DNA of 6,363 nucleotides from an uncultured Bacilli bacterium (GTDB lineage: Bacteria > Bacillota_I > Bacilli_A > RF39 > UBA660): positions 1-6,363 of the forward strand of contig CAKPDJ010000065.1 in assembly GCA_934148875.1 (NCBI GenBank). The letters are read 5' to 3'. The position numbers were made by a program, and so were the translations under genes. The notes beneath the pieces are model-generated. The model was given only the letters and a program-made list of their open reading frames with translations. It was not told where the DNA came from and did no database searches. Below, piece after piece: positions 1 through 5,028 of the stretch (positions are counted from its first letter, which is position 1; every line of letters begins with the position of its first letter).

Positions 1-538
1 ATTTGATACTTCCACGACCACCTTCTAGCCAATAGTCATCATGCTTTCTTTCTTTTATATCTCTATATAAATCAACAAATGCTCTACCTATATTTTTGGC
101 TGGCATATATACTTGTTGTTTATTGTTTTCCAAATTAAGTTTTTGCATTTCTGCAAATTTGAGTTCTTTATCTATTAAAATACCATACGCACTTGCTAAA
201 TCTTTTACATTAGTAAAGGCATCTACTTTATCAGCCTTATCATCTATTGCATTAACTAATTTAGAGATAACTTGAAGCCTCTTGTTGTTTGTTTCAGTTA
301 TCATTTCTAACATTGATTTAGTATTTTCTTCTTTTTTTTGTTCGATTTTTTCTTTAATCTCTTTATTGTTGTTATCTTTGCAAATTTTCCTAACAGTATA
401 CTCTGAAACATTATTCATTCTAGCAGTTTCAGAATAATTATTATTTTCAACAAAATCAGCAATTATTTTTTTCTTCTGTTTATCAGTTAATTTAGTTCTA
501 CCAGTTTTCTTTTTAGTCTTCTTATTTATTGTAGACAC
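1..538 (-). CDS. Phage terminase, small-subunit-like region fused to large subunit (3' part outside window)
   Basis: DNA-packaging motor protein: terminase recognises phage DNA and drives it into the prohead with ATP. The visible 179 codons read without a stop to the left edge, so the gene is partial. Residues about 15-55 form a helix-turn-helix (TKLTDKQKKKIIADFVENN, then SETARMNNVSEYTVRKICKD), like the DNA-binding part of Gram-positive phage small terminases. Residues 61-135 are helical, also as in those proteins (EENTKSMLEMI, ASAYGILIDKEL). Residues 144-179 (AFVDLYRDIKERKHDDYW, then GGRGSIK) match the N-terminus and Walker A loop of PBSX-type large terminases; K179 is the expected ATP-binding lysine. 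Start is GTG at 538, chosen for the AAGGTGG site five bases upstream; the ATG two bases upstream is out of frame and stops after four codons. It overlaps the previous gene by 13 bases. Small and large subunits are normally separate genes, so the fusion is unusual. Confidence 0.85.
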   Translation of the reverse strand, partial: MSTINKKTKKKTGRTKLTDKQKKKIIADFVENNNYSETARMNNVSEYTVRKICKDNNNKEIKEKIEQKKEENTKSMLEMITETNNKRLQVISKLVNAIDDKADKVDAFTNVKDLASAYGILIDKELKFAEMQKLNLENNKQQVYMPAKNIGRAFVDLYRDIKERKHDDYWLEGGRGSIK

Positions 539-738
539 ATTAACCACCTTGCTAATTCTCTCTTGTTCCTAAATTCTTTTTTTTCTGGGAAATCATCTTC
601 ATCATTCAATAATTCGTATGATACTCTAAATGTTTTGCTGACTTTTTCATTTTTAGCAACAGTCAATTCTATGATAGTTATTTTATATTTCTTTGATAAG
701 TTGATTAAAGCTATTCTTATATACTTATCTAAGTTCAT
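526..738 (-). CDS. Small hypothetical phage protein (70 aa)
   Basis: Not recognised. It is a basic, lysine-rich protein with a hydrophobic N-terminal stretch (YIRIALINLSKKYKITIIEL) and an acidic middle (LLNDEDDFPEKKEF), ending RELARWLMCLQ. No catalytic motif is visible. I chose ATG 738 because AGGTGG lies five bases upstream; in-frame GTG codons 6 and 9 bases further upstream lie inside that binding site and are unlikely starts. Its end overlaps the terminase start by 13 bases and its beginning is 9 bases after the stop of the 54-residue gene, so it is in the late, packaging operon. A role near DNA packaging is only inferred from position. Confidence 0.7.
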   Translation of the reverse strand: MNLDKYIRIALINLSKKYKITIIELTVAKNEKVSKTFRVSYELLNDEDDFPEKKEFRNKRELARWLMCLQ

Positions 739-747
739 AACCACCAC

Positions 748-912
748 CTACTTTTCTTCTGTTACATCTAACTTTTCTTTTTTTATTTTTTCTACTATTC
801 CCTTATTAACTAACTCTTCAATTCTTTTTTCTTCAAAGTCTACTATTTCGCCTTTGTTATACCATCTATTTGTTATTTTGTCTGGATAACTCTTTAATAC
901 TTTTGCTTTCAT
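748..912 (-). CDS. Small hypothetical phage protein (54 aa), first gene of the late operon
   Basis: Short gene reading MKAKVLKSYPDKITNRWYNK at its N-terminus and ending KKEKLDVTEEK. It has a strong ribosome binding site (AGGTG, six bases before ATG 912) and the same orientation and spacing as its neighbours. The pattern of two short strands, a 'W/Y-x-K-G-E-x-V' turn (residues 17-24) and a helix starting FEEKRIEEL resembles small proteins often found among phage head genes, in which a short beta-hairpin precedes a helix. That is a resemblance from memory, not an assignment. It is the first open frame after the long leader and lies just before the 70-residue gene and terminase. Confidence 0.65.
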   Translation of the reverse strand: MKAKVLKSYPDKITNRWYNKGEIVDFEEKRIEELVNKGIVEKIKKEKLDVTEEK

Positions 913-976
913 AGATAACACCTACTTTCTTTAAAAACAAAAAGACACTTTTATAAAGGAAGAAGTATGTAATCTT

Positions 977-1003
977 TCATTTAGTAAGTACTGTACCAAA
1001 TGA
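977..1003 (-). other. Hairpin in late leader RNA near the first late gene
   Basis: In minus-strand RNA, UCAUUUGGUA (1003-994) pairs with UACUAAAUGA (986-977) around the loop CAGUACU: ten pairs with one G-U, which becomes an A-C mismatch on the plus strand. It lies about 65 bases before the start codon at 912 and has no following U-run. A role in late-leader control or in DNA packaging is possible but unproven. Confidence 0.45.
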
Positions 1004-1110
1004 TATAATAAATGCCGTTTATTCCAACTCGCAACCATTTTTAACTAGTATTAATCATGATATCCATAGAGAAGGTTTAGTCAGTGACAATACGTTTCAC
1101 CATGTTCCTT

Positions 1111-1119
1111 ATTATAACA
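1111..1119 (-). promoter_or_regulatory. Candidate extended -10 promoter in the leader
   Basis: Minus-strand TGTTATAAT is a perfect TATAAT preceded by the extended TGn motif. The hexamer 17 bases upstream (TTAGTA) matches the -35 consensus at only three positions and overlaps the loop and 3' arm of the 1127-1146 hairpin. It could be a host-polymerase promoter giving basal late transcription, or chance in an A+T-rich leader. Confidence 0.3.
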
Positions 1120-1126
1120 TTCAGGA

Positions 1127-1146
1127 CACTACCTACTAAGGCAGTG
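1127..1146 (-). other. Hairpin in late leader RNA
   Basis: In minus-strand RNA, CACUGCC (1146-1140) pairs with GGUAGUG (1133-1127) around a six-base loop, seven pairs including one G-U. On the plus strand the same site gives an A-C mismatch, so the structure favours the minus-strand transcript. No run of U follows, so it is not an intrinsic terminator. Confidence 0.45.
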
Positions 1147-1185
1147 CTTTTGTGATTGTTTACTGAAATCTATCTATAAAATTTC

Positions 1186-1226
1186 ATAATATCATTGTAT
1201 ACCTAGATTTGTGCAATTTTGTGCAA
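1186..1226 (-). promoter_or_regulatory. Putative late promoter with tandem TTGCACAAA repeats
   Basis: On the minus strand TTGCACAAA occurs twice, at 1226-1218 and 1216-1208, a period of exactly 10 bp (one helical turn). Downstream are TATACA (1201-1196) and TATTAT (1191-1186). Spacing from either repeat to a plausible -10 is about 19 bases and TTGCAC is a poor -35, so host polymerase alone would probably use it weakly. The repeats start four bases beyond the stop codon of the ArpU/RinA-like regulator gene. Regulators of that kind activate late genes at a nearby promoter, so I infer that the repeats are its binding site. Confidence 0.5.
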
Positions 1227-1229
1227 TCT

Positions 1230-1649
1230 TTAATTTTTATATAAGTTTTTTTTCATTTCATCAATGTAATTATATATTTGTCTTACACTATACCCAACTA
1301 ATCTATGAAATTTATATACAGATTTATGTTCTATCCATCTATAAATGTATATCTTGTCGTACACATCCCCTTCTTCACGCATTTTAATTAGCTTCTTTTT
1401 CAGCTCATAATTTAACATATCTCGCACATTCCTACTTTGGTTGATTAACTTATCAACTTCATCTATTTCGCTCGCGTAGTTAATTAATTTCGCGTCTGGT
1501 GAAGTATTACTTGTTGTCATAATCTCTTTTGCCTTGACTGCTCCTGGCATTACAGATAATATTAACTCACTTCTTTTCTCTAATGCCTCATTATAGTTTC
1601 TCTCTGCTTTTTTAAATTGTTTTAAAAGTTCATTGTATTCTAAATACAT
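1230..1649 (-). CDS. ArpU/RinA-like phage late transcription regulator
   Basis: Probable DNA-binding protein that switches on the late (packaging, head, tail, lysis) genes. Residues 1-30 are a charged helix; residues 49-92 (NTSPDAKLINYASEIDEVDK and following) are a helical region typical of the ArpU/RinA/DUF1492 group; residues about 95-136 form a sigma-region-4-like helix-turn-helix (VYDKIYIYRWIEHKSVYKFH, then GYSVRQIYNYIDEMKK), where 'GYSVRQIY' matches the family's recognition helix. The 139-residue length is usual. Start ATG 1649 has an AAAGGGG site four bases upstream. It lies between the early block and the terminase, the standard place for such regulators, and its stop is immediately followed by tandem TTGCACAAA repeats. 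Assignment is from motif and position, not from a search; the regulator class is fairly sure, the exact family less so. Confidence 0.75.
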   Translation of the reverse strand: MYLEYNELLKQFKKAERNYNEALEKRSELILSVMPGAVKAKEIMTTSNTSPDAKLINYASEIDEVDKLINQSRNVRDMLNYELKKKLIKMREEGDVYDKIYIYRWIEHKSVYKFHRLVGYSVRQIYNYIDEMKKNLYKN

Positions 1650-1679
1650 ACTTCCCCTTTCTCAACCCTTTCCCCGTAT

Positions 1680-1745
1680 TGTAATTACAATTGTAAGTAA
1701 ATAAATTTATTTACTTACCTTGATATCTTGATATCACTTTTTAAA
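1680..1745 (-). repeat. 66-bp palindromic element, copy A
   Basis: This stretch matches 6134-6199 at 61 of 66 positions; all five differences are transitions. It contains a perfect 26-bp palindrome (1693-1718; arm GTAAGTAAATAAA), the overlapping perfect palindrome TTACAATTGTAA (1685-1696), TGTAATTACA (1680-1689), and two GATATC sites eight bases apart (1722-1735). It spans the stop codon of the 81-residue gene and its last codons. TACA-AT-TGTA has the half-site layout of winged-helix repressor operators such as BlaI/MecI, but that is only a resemblance. No U-run follows the hairpin in either direction, so it is not a classical terminator. Confidence 0.8.
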
Positions 1746-1960
1746 TCAGCAATTTCTTTTTTTAGTTCTATCACTTTACTTATCGCTTTACTTCTTGTTA
1801 ATGATTGCATTTTTTTATATTCATATAACATTTTTTTAAATGCCTTTTCATTTGATTGGTTGAAATAGTTTTTTATTTCATCATCAGTTGATATTCCACT
1901 ATCTATCATTTCATTAATGAAGAAACTGACCATTATCAAAATTATGTTGTCTTTTTTCAT
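1715..1960 (-). CDS. Small hypothetical protein (81 aa), paralogue of the gene at 6169-6363
   Basis: Function unknown. Residues 5-18 are a hydrophobic helix (NIILIMVSFFINEM) without a signal-peptide cleavage site; residues 22-55 are a charged helical region (STDDEIKNYFNQSNEKAFKK) that could be a small helix-turn-helix; residues 56-81 are a lysine- and leucine-rich coiled coil ending SDIKISR. By hand alignment it is identical to the gene at the right edge at 37 of 59 residues over the C-terminal part. Start ATG 1960 has AGGTGA nine bases upstream and lies five bases after the lipoprotein stop. Its stop codon is inside the 66-bp palindromic element. Position just before the late regulator and the linked palindromes make a regulatory role possible. 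Confidence 0.7.
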   Translation of the reverse strand: MKKDNIILIMVSFFINEMIDSGISTDDEIKNYFNQSNEKAFKKMLYEYKKMQSLTRSKAISKVIELKKEIADLKSDIKISR

Positions 1961-1965
1961 ATTTC

Positions 1966-2367
1966 TTAATCACCTATTTGCGTTTTAATTTTAATTGGTA
2001 TAATTGCTTCTGGTCTAAATACAAACTCATAATCATACCTTGATACATCGATATCTTCTAATTGTTCTACTACATAAGTTGTTTCTTCTGCTAAATATAG
2101 CATATGCTTTTGATACTTGTCTTCTCCAATTCTACATACTACTTCTAATTCACTATTAACATCACTACTACCACCTTGTATGCTACATTTGCCAGTCATA
2201 GTAAATAAATATTCACCTGTTCTCAGATTTACAAATGTAATTCTTCTTTTTACTTTGAATTCATCACTTTCTCTGCTAATATTGTAGCTAACTGTCTCTG
2301 CACTTGTACATCCTGTTATTCCAACTAAAACTATTCCCATTAAAATTATTCCTAACATCTTTTTCAA
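1966..2367 (-). CDS. Phage lipoprotein, beta-sandwich-like (133 aa)
   Basis: Predicted to be exported and anchored to the outer face of the host membrane. The N-terminus has KK, a hydrophobic stretch (residues 4-16) and the lipobox ITGC, with the lipid-modified cysteine at residue 20. The mature part is rich in beta-strand (KVKRRITFVNLRTGEYLFTM, SELEVVCRIGE, TTYVVEQLED), resembling the small 'beta-sandwich lipoproteins' annotated in phages of Gram-positive bacteria. It starts with TTG at 2367: AAGG lies eight bases upstream, and this start gives the proper KK-containing signal peptide, whereas ATG 2358 would remove it. Phage lipoproteins of this size can exclude superinfecting phages; here that role is only inferred. 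It sits two bases from the upstream gene. Confidence 0.75.
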   Translation of the reverse strand: MKKMLGIILMGIVLVGITGCTSAETVSYNISRESDEFKVKRRITFVNLRTGEYLFTMTGKCSIQGGSSDVNSELEVVCRIGEDKYQKHMLYLAEETTYVVEQLEDIDVSRYDYEFVFRPEAIIPIKIKTQIGD

Positions 2368-2368
2368 A

Positions 2369-2728
2369 TTATTTACCTTCTTTCATTTTATTTATTTCAT
2401 CTATTAATTCATTGATTTTATTTTGCTGAATTATTATATTTTTCCACTCTTTATATTCATTTTCCCCATAAGGTGGTATTAAATCATCAATTCTTAATAT
2501 TTCATCTATTTTTTCTATCTTCTTTGGTTCAATTATTTCTACTTTATCATTTATAAATTCATCTGTGTTTTCGTGTGCAAACAAATATCCAAATAAATAA
2601 ATGGTATCTTTTTCATAGTCATCATAATATTCATTATATTCCCATAATTCACTTTGATATTTTATGATTTGTGGTACTTCTTCACCATTTGCTATTTTTA
2701 CTAATAAATCTATTATTTTAATTTTCAT
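2369..2728 (-). CDS. Conserved hypothetical phage protein (119 aa)
   Basis: Resembles a family common in clostridial phages that begins 'MKIKIIDLLVKIANGEEVP'; no function is known to me. Residues 1-17 are an N-terminal helix, residues 18-66 an acidic, aromatic-rich region (YQSELWEYNEYYDDYEKD) likely to form beta-strands, and residues 67-119 a charged helical tail (KIEKIDEILRIDDLI, NKINELIDEINKMKEGK). There is no membrane segment or catalytic motif. ATG 2728 is used; GAGGG lies just upstream, inside the end of the previous gene, and the two genes overlap by 11 bases, which indicates translational coupling. Confidence 0.75.
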   Translation of the reverse strand: MKIKIIDLLVKIANGEEVPQIIKYQSELWEYNEYYDDYEKDTIYLFGYLFAHENTDEFINDKVEIIEPKKIEKIDEILRIDDLIPPYGENEYKEWKNIIIQQNKINELIDEINKMKEGK

Positions 2729-2945
2729 TTAATTTCCCTCTGTAATTCATTATTTCTTTTGCATTGGCTTCCAATAATTGATATGTCTGTTCTGTTACAC
2801 CAAAACTACCAGGCAACCAAGCATATTTATCTAAGAATATTTTTTCAATTTCTTCTCTATCATCGCCTATTTTTATAAAACCTTTTAAATCACCTAACCA
2901 ATATTCTGCTATTAAATAAAATGGTTTGTCTAAATTTAATTTCAT
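2718..2945 (-). CDS. Small hypothetical phage protein (75 aa)
   Basis: Not recognised. A soluble alpha/beta protein: residues 8-26 are strand-like with aromatic residues (PFYLIAEYWLGDLKGFIKIG), residues 28-40 an acidic helix (DDREEIEKIFLDK), and residues 51-67 a helix (TEQTYQLLEANAKEIMN). The start at 2945 has AGGAG nine bases upstream. It overlaps the next gene by 11 bases and is separated from the upstream gene by a 22-base gap, the largest within 1966-6116. Confidence 0.7.
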   Translation of the reverse strand: MKLNLDKPFYLIAEYWLGDLKGFIKIGDDREEIEKIFLDKYAWLPGSFGVTEQTYQLLEANAKEIMNYRGKLNEN

Positions 2946-2967
2946 TTTTTTATACTCCTATTAATCT

Positions 2968-3276
2968 TTATAAATTTTTTATTTTTTCTAATAATTCTAA
3001 CACTTCATCATTTGTTAGATTACCTATTACATCATCAGTTAATGGTGTATCATAACATAAATCATCATTACTATCTAATACTGCCAATTCAAATAAATTA
3101 TTCTCATAACCATAACTGCCGTAATGTTTTATGACACTTGCACCATAACCATTTTCAAACTTAAATCTATGAGAATAACTATCTCCAAATATCTTAAAAT
3201 TATTATCAAATTTTTCTTTACCTTTCCAAAATATCTCGTATTTTTTATAATCGTCATATATCAAATCTGTTCTCAT
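2968..3276 (-). CDS. Conserved hypothetical phage protein with GYGASVI motif (102 aa)
   Basis: Belongs to a family I recognise from Gram-positive phages by its core, but with no known function. Residues 36-50 (HRFKFENGYGASVIK), 52-68 (YGSYGYENNLFELAVLD) and 74-86 (CYDTPLTDDVIGN) are the conserved blocks, followed by a C-terminal helix (NDEVLELLEKIKNL). The pattern suggests a compact beta-rich domain. ATG 3276 overlaps the previous gene's stop as ATGA, with GGAG in the upstream coding sequence as its binding site, so the pair is translationally coupled. Confidence 0.75.
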   Translation of the reverse strand: MRTDLIYDDYKKYEIFWKGKEKFDNNFKIFGDSYSHRFKFENGYGASVIKHYGSYGYENNLFELAVLDSNDDLCYDTPLTDDVIGNLTNDEVLELLEKIKNL

Positions 3277-3671
3277 TCTTTATCTCCACTTACTCCTTTC
3301 AACATCATTTGTAAATCTTCTTCTTGATAATATCTATTTACATATCTTGTCTTTAACTGCTTGTCCCTTTTGTATAATTCATTTATCAAAAATGTTCTAT
3401 TTTCTTTTAATAACAGTTTGTTTTTGTTAATATCAAATGTTTTTGCCAGTTCCATGTCATTTTTAATCTTTCTGCGATTAGTTCTGATATCTTTCATCTC
3501 TTTTATTAATCTGTAACACTCAAATGCAGATAATTTATTATTTTCAATATAATGTAATAAATCACTAGTCTTTTTATCTTCGATACTAAGTTGATCACCT
3601 AATGTCTGAGTATAGTTATCTATTTCATTTAACTTATCAATTATTATTTTTAACTCTTCAATTAGATTCAT
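3273..3671 (-). CDS. Conserved helical phage protein (132 aa)
   Basis: Resembles a helical protein common in early regions of Gram-positive phages. The recognisable block is residues 31-75 (EDKKTSDLLHYIENNKLSAF, then YRLIKEMKDIRTNRRKIKND): an 'HYIE-NNKL-A' turn between long helices, followed by a basic arginine-rich helix. Residues 1-30 and 80-132 are also helical. It may form a helical bundle or coiled coil; the basic helix could bind nucleic acid, but I know of no demonstrated role. ATG 3671 has AGGGA in the last codons of the ribbon-helix-helix gene, one base away. It ends in an ATGA overlap with the next gene. Confidence 0.75.
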   Translation of the reverse strand: MNLIEELKIIIDKLNEIDNYTQTLGDQLSIEDKKTSDLLHYIENNKLSAFECYRLIKEMKDIRTNRRKIKNDMELAKTFDINKNKLLLKENRTFLINELYKRDKQLKTRYVNRYYQEEDLQMMLKGVSGDKE

Positions 3672-3672
3672 T

Positions 3673-3900
3673 TTATTCCCTATGTTCCTTGATGTAATCT
3701 ACCATCATATTTATAACTAGTTGTCTTTGAACATCACCATTTATTTTAGTTATTCTTCTAAATTCACTTACGAGTTTCTTAGGAAGGTGAAAGCAGAAAG
3801 TTGAATAGTTTCTATTCTTCCAGCATTTCATCTTCTCTTCATATCTTTTATCAGCTTGTGCTTTTGTCATAGGTTTATCGTAAATTAATACTCTACTCAT
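3673..3900 (-). CDS. Putative ribbon-helix-helix DNA-binding protein (75 aa)
   Basis: Residues 32-39 (YSTFCFHL) fit the short beta-strand that pairs between two subunits and enters the major groove; residues 40-51 (PKKLVSEFRRIT) fit helix A, INGD a turn, and residues 56-70 (DVQRQLVINMMVDYI) helix B, the order of Arc/CopG-type repressors. Residues 1-31 are a lysine-rich N-terminal extension with a helix (KAQADKRYEEKMKCWKN). It would act as a dimer on operator DNA; the target is unknown. ATG 3900 overlaps the upstream stop as ATGA. No operator can be assigned, but palindromes at 1685-1696 and 6139-6150 are candidates to test. Confidence 0.55.
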   Translation of the reverse strand: MSRVLIYDKPMTKAQADKRYEEKMKCWKNRNYSTFCFHLPKKLVSEFRRITKINGDVQRQLVINMMVDYIKEHRE

Positions 3901-4175
3901 TTATTCCACCTCTTTTTCTTTATTTTTTTAATGTAATTATCTGTGTCAAATATAAAATAAAATTTTCCTATAAAAAATAACAATCTTAATAAAGGTATAA
4001 AGGATAGTAATAAATAATTTATTGCAGTTCTCACATATCCATGTATTTTTGAATTATCATTCATTGATTTTCTTAATTTATCTCTCGCTTTTATAAATTG
4101 TTCCCTCATTAATAAACCACTTGTCATATAAATTGTAAAGTATATTAATACTGTACTTAAATAAAATTTAATCAT
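3897..4175 (-). CDS. Two-helix membrane protein (92 aa)
   Basis: Two hydrophobic segments, residues 3-23 (FYLSTVLIYFTIYMTSGLLM) and 52-76 (INYLLLSFIPLLRLLFFIGK and following), are joined by a basic, polar loop (REQFIKARDKLRKSMND) and followed by a lysine-rich tail (YIKKIKKKRW). The positive charges suggest that loop and tail are both cytoplasmic, with the second segment perhaps a re-entrant or hairpin helix. Clostridial phages carry similar small membrane proteins without known function. It is not obviously a holin, since no lysis gene is nearby. The start at 4175 shares one base with the upstream stop (TAATG). Confidence 0.7.
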   Translation of the reverse strand: MIKFYLSTVLIYFTIYMTSGLLMREQFIKARDKLRKSMNDNSKIHGYVRTAINYLLLSFIPLLRLLFFIGKFYFIFDTDNYIKKIKKKRWNK

Positions 4176-4552
4176 TATTTAACTCCTATTACACTTTTGT
4201 ATTTTTGTAAAATTTGCCTAAAAATATTTTGCCTTAAACCACCATCCCTATATATTTCTTTACTTTCATCTTCTAGCCATTTTATAAACTCTTTTTGTTG
4301 AATTGCAACTTTGTTCATTTCTTGTTGATATTCTTTAATAGTTCCCTCTAAACCTTTTACATAATAATCAGGTTTTAGTTGTTTCTTTAATTCTTGATTT
4401 TCTTTTTCTAAATAGTCTATGTAGTCTAATATTTCTTGCATATATTCTTCCAAAGAATAATCTATTTGTAAATTACCTTTTGTTTTAATATATTCTTTAA
4501 ATGTATCTATTGCTTGTCCTAAAAATGTTCTTACTTTAATTGTTCTTTCCAT
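4175..4552 (-). CDS. Coiled-coil phage protein (125 aa)
   Basis: Residues 36-60 (EYMQEILDYIDYLEKENQEL) and 70-95 form charged coiled coils; the C-terminal part (EFIKWLEDESKEIYRDGG, then FRQILQKYKSVIG) resembles the conserved end of many clostridial phage hypothetical proteins. No enzyme motif is seen. It probably oligomerises through the coil. ATG 4552 directly follows the stop codon of the 50-residue gene with no spacer, so translation is probably coupled. It ends in a TAATG overlap with the membrane protein gene. Confidence 0.75.
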   Translation of the reverse strand: MERTIKVRTFLGQAIDTFKEYIKTKGNLQIDYSLEEYMQEILDYIDYLEKENQELKKQLKPDYYVKGLEGTIKEYQQEMNKVAIQQKEFIKWLEDESKEIYRDGGLRQNIFRQILQKYKSVIGVK

Positions 4553-4705
4553 TTACTCATCACTTCCTAGTGTTATTTCTTGTACTCCATTTACTTCTTT
4601 CCAATAATTTTTTATATGCAATTTTTGTAATATTTTTTGATACCATTTTAACTTTTTACAATAATATAATTTTTTTATCCCTATATTTCGCATATCTGGT
4701 GCCAT
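4553..4705 (-). CDS. Very small basic protein (50 aa)
   Basis: An otherwise empty 150-base gap is filled by one open frame, starting MAPDMRNIGIKKLYYCKKLK and ending EVNGVQEITLGSDE. It is basic and rich in Lys, Tyr and Trp; residues 10-33 (KLYYCKKLKWYQKILQKL) form an amphipathic helix that could bind nucleic acid or membrane. Support comes from its context: its start shares one base with the upstream stop (TAATG) with AGGAAG about ten bases before, and its stop touches the next ATG. I do not recognise the family. Confidence 0.65.
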   Translation of the reverse strand: MAPDMRNIGIKKLYYCKKLKWYQKILQKLHIKNYWKEVNGVQEITLGSDE

Positions 4706-5028
4706 TAATTTTCACTTCCTTCTAGTTCTTGCATTTTTTCTTTTATCATATTGCATACTATAATTTCTGCTTGTGTAAATGTTTTTCCATATCTTTTTCC
4801 ATATGACTTTTCAAACTCTTTTAATTTAGTTTCTTTTATATATTCTTTTAACTTATTCCAATTATCTTTTAACCTTTTATTTTCTTCAGTGTTTGCTTTT
4901 AAAAGTATATCGTAAGTTTGTATAGCACCATTTAATTTTTTATTTTCTTGTTGTAATTGTTCTGATAATTGTTTGTAAAATTCTAATTGTTTTTTAGGAT
5001 TAGTTATACTCGCTTCATATATACTCAT
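4705..5028 (-). CDS. Coiled-coil phage protein with LQQENKKL motif (107 aa)
   Basis: Residues 12-35 (KKQLEFYKQLSEQLQQENKK) and 45-72 form coiled coils; the C-terminal part (residues 74-95, SYGKRYGKTFTQAEIIVCN) is a distinct folded segment followed by a helix. The codons for LQQENK share an exact 20-base DNA match with the gene at 5255-5533 (4939-4958 and 5384-5403). Its start uses the shared GAGGTGTCAGAATGA junction, so it receives translation from the upstream cassette, but it ends differently (ELEGSEN instead of EVSE). It is therefore the last member of the miniprotein series. Function unknown. Confidence 0.75.
   Translation of the reverse strand: MSIYEASITNPKKQLEFYKQLSEQLQQENKKLNGAIQTYDILLKANTEENKRLKDNWNKLKEYIKETKLKEFEKSYGKRYGKTFTQAEIIVCNMIKEKMQELEGSEN

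Larger units (their letters stand above)
913..1229 (-). other. Gene-free late leader region
   Basis: About 317 bases without a convincing gene, between the regulator stop (1230) and the first late gene (912). It holds tandem TTGCACAAA repeats and candidate -10 elements (1186-1226), a hairpin (1127-1146), an extended -10 sequence (1111-1119), a second hairpin (977-1003) and the ribosome binding site of the 54-residue gene. I see no tRNA, no strong intrinsic terminator and no named riboswitch. Its place just before the terminase also fits a packaging start site (pac or cos), but nothing in the sequence proves that. Confidence 0.6.

Noticed and set aside
563..889. Plus-strand open frame of 108 codons
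   Set aside because: It lies opposite two minus-strand genes with good ribosome binding sites; its translation is Phe/Ser/Leu-rich, typical of the antisense of lysine-rich genes, and has no binding site.
932..1039. Minus-strand open frame of 35 codons in the leader (starts MVASWNKRHLLYHL)
   Set aside because: No ribosome binding site, a stop three codons upstream, unusual composition, and the hairpin at 977-1003 lies within it.
1077..1104. Possible leader peptide of about eight codons (MVKRIVTD) after AAGGA
   Set aside because: Spacing is poor for the ATG and the frame is too short to separate from chance.
913..1229. tRNA, group I intron or known riboswitch in the gene-free leader
   Set aside because: I found no cloverleaf, no intron core and no recognisable riboswitch consensus by eye.
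1693..1718. 26-bp palindrome as an intrinsic terminator
   Set aside because: The stem is almost all A-T and no run of U follows on either strand.
1721..1736. GATATC tandem as a separate regulatory repeat
   Set aside because: It encodes SDIKIS in frame in both paralogues, so its repetition may simply reflect the protein sequence; kept only as part of the 66-bp element.
3124..3327. Plus-strand open frame of 67 codons
   Set aside because: Antisense shadow of the conserved GYGASVI protein and its upstream neighbour.
4540..4725. Plus-strand open frame of 61 codons
   Set aside because: Hydrophobic antisense shadow of the 50-residue gene, without a ribosome binding site.
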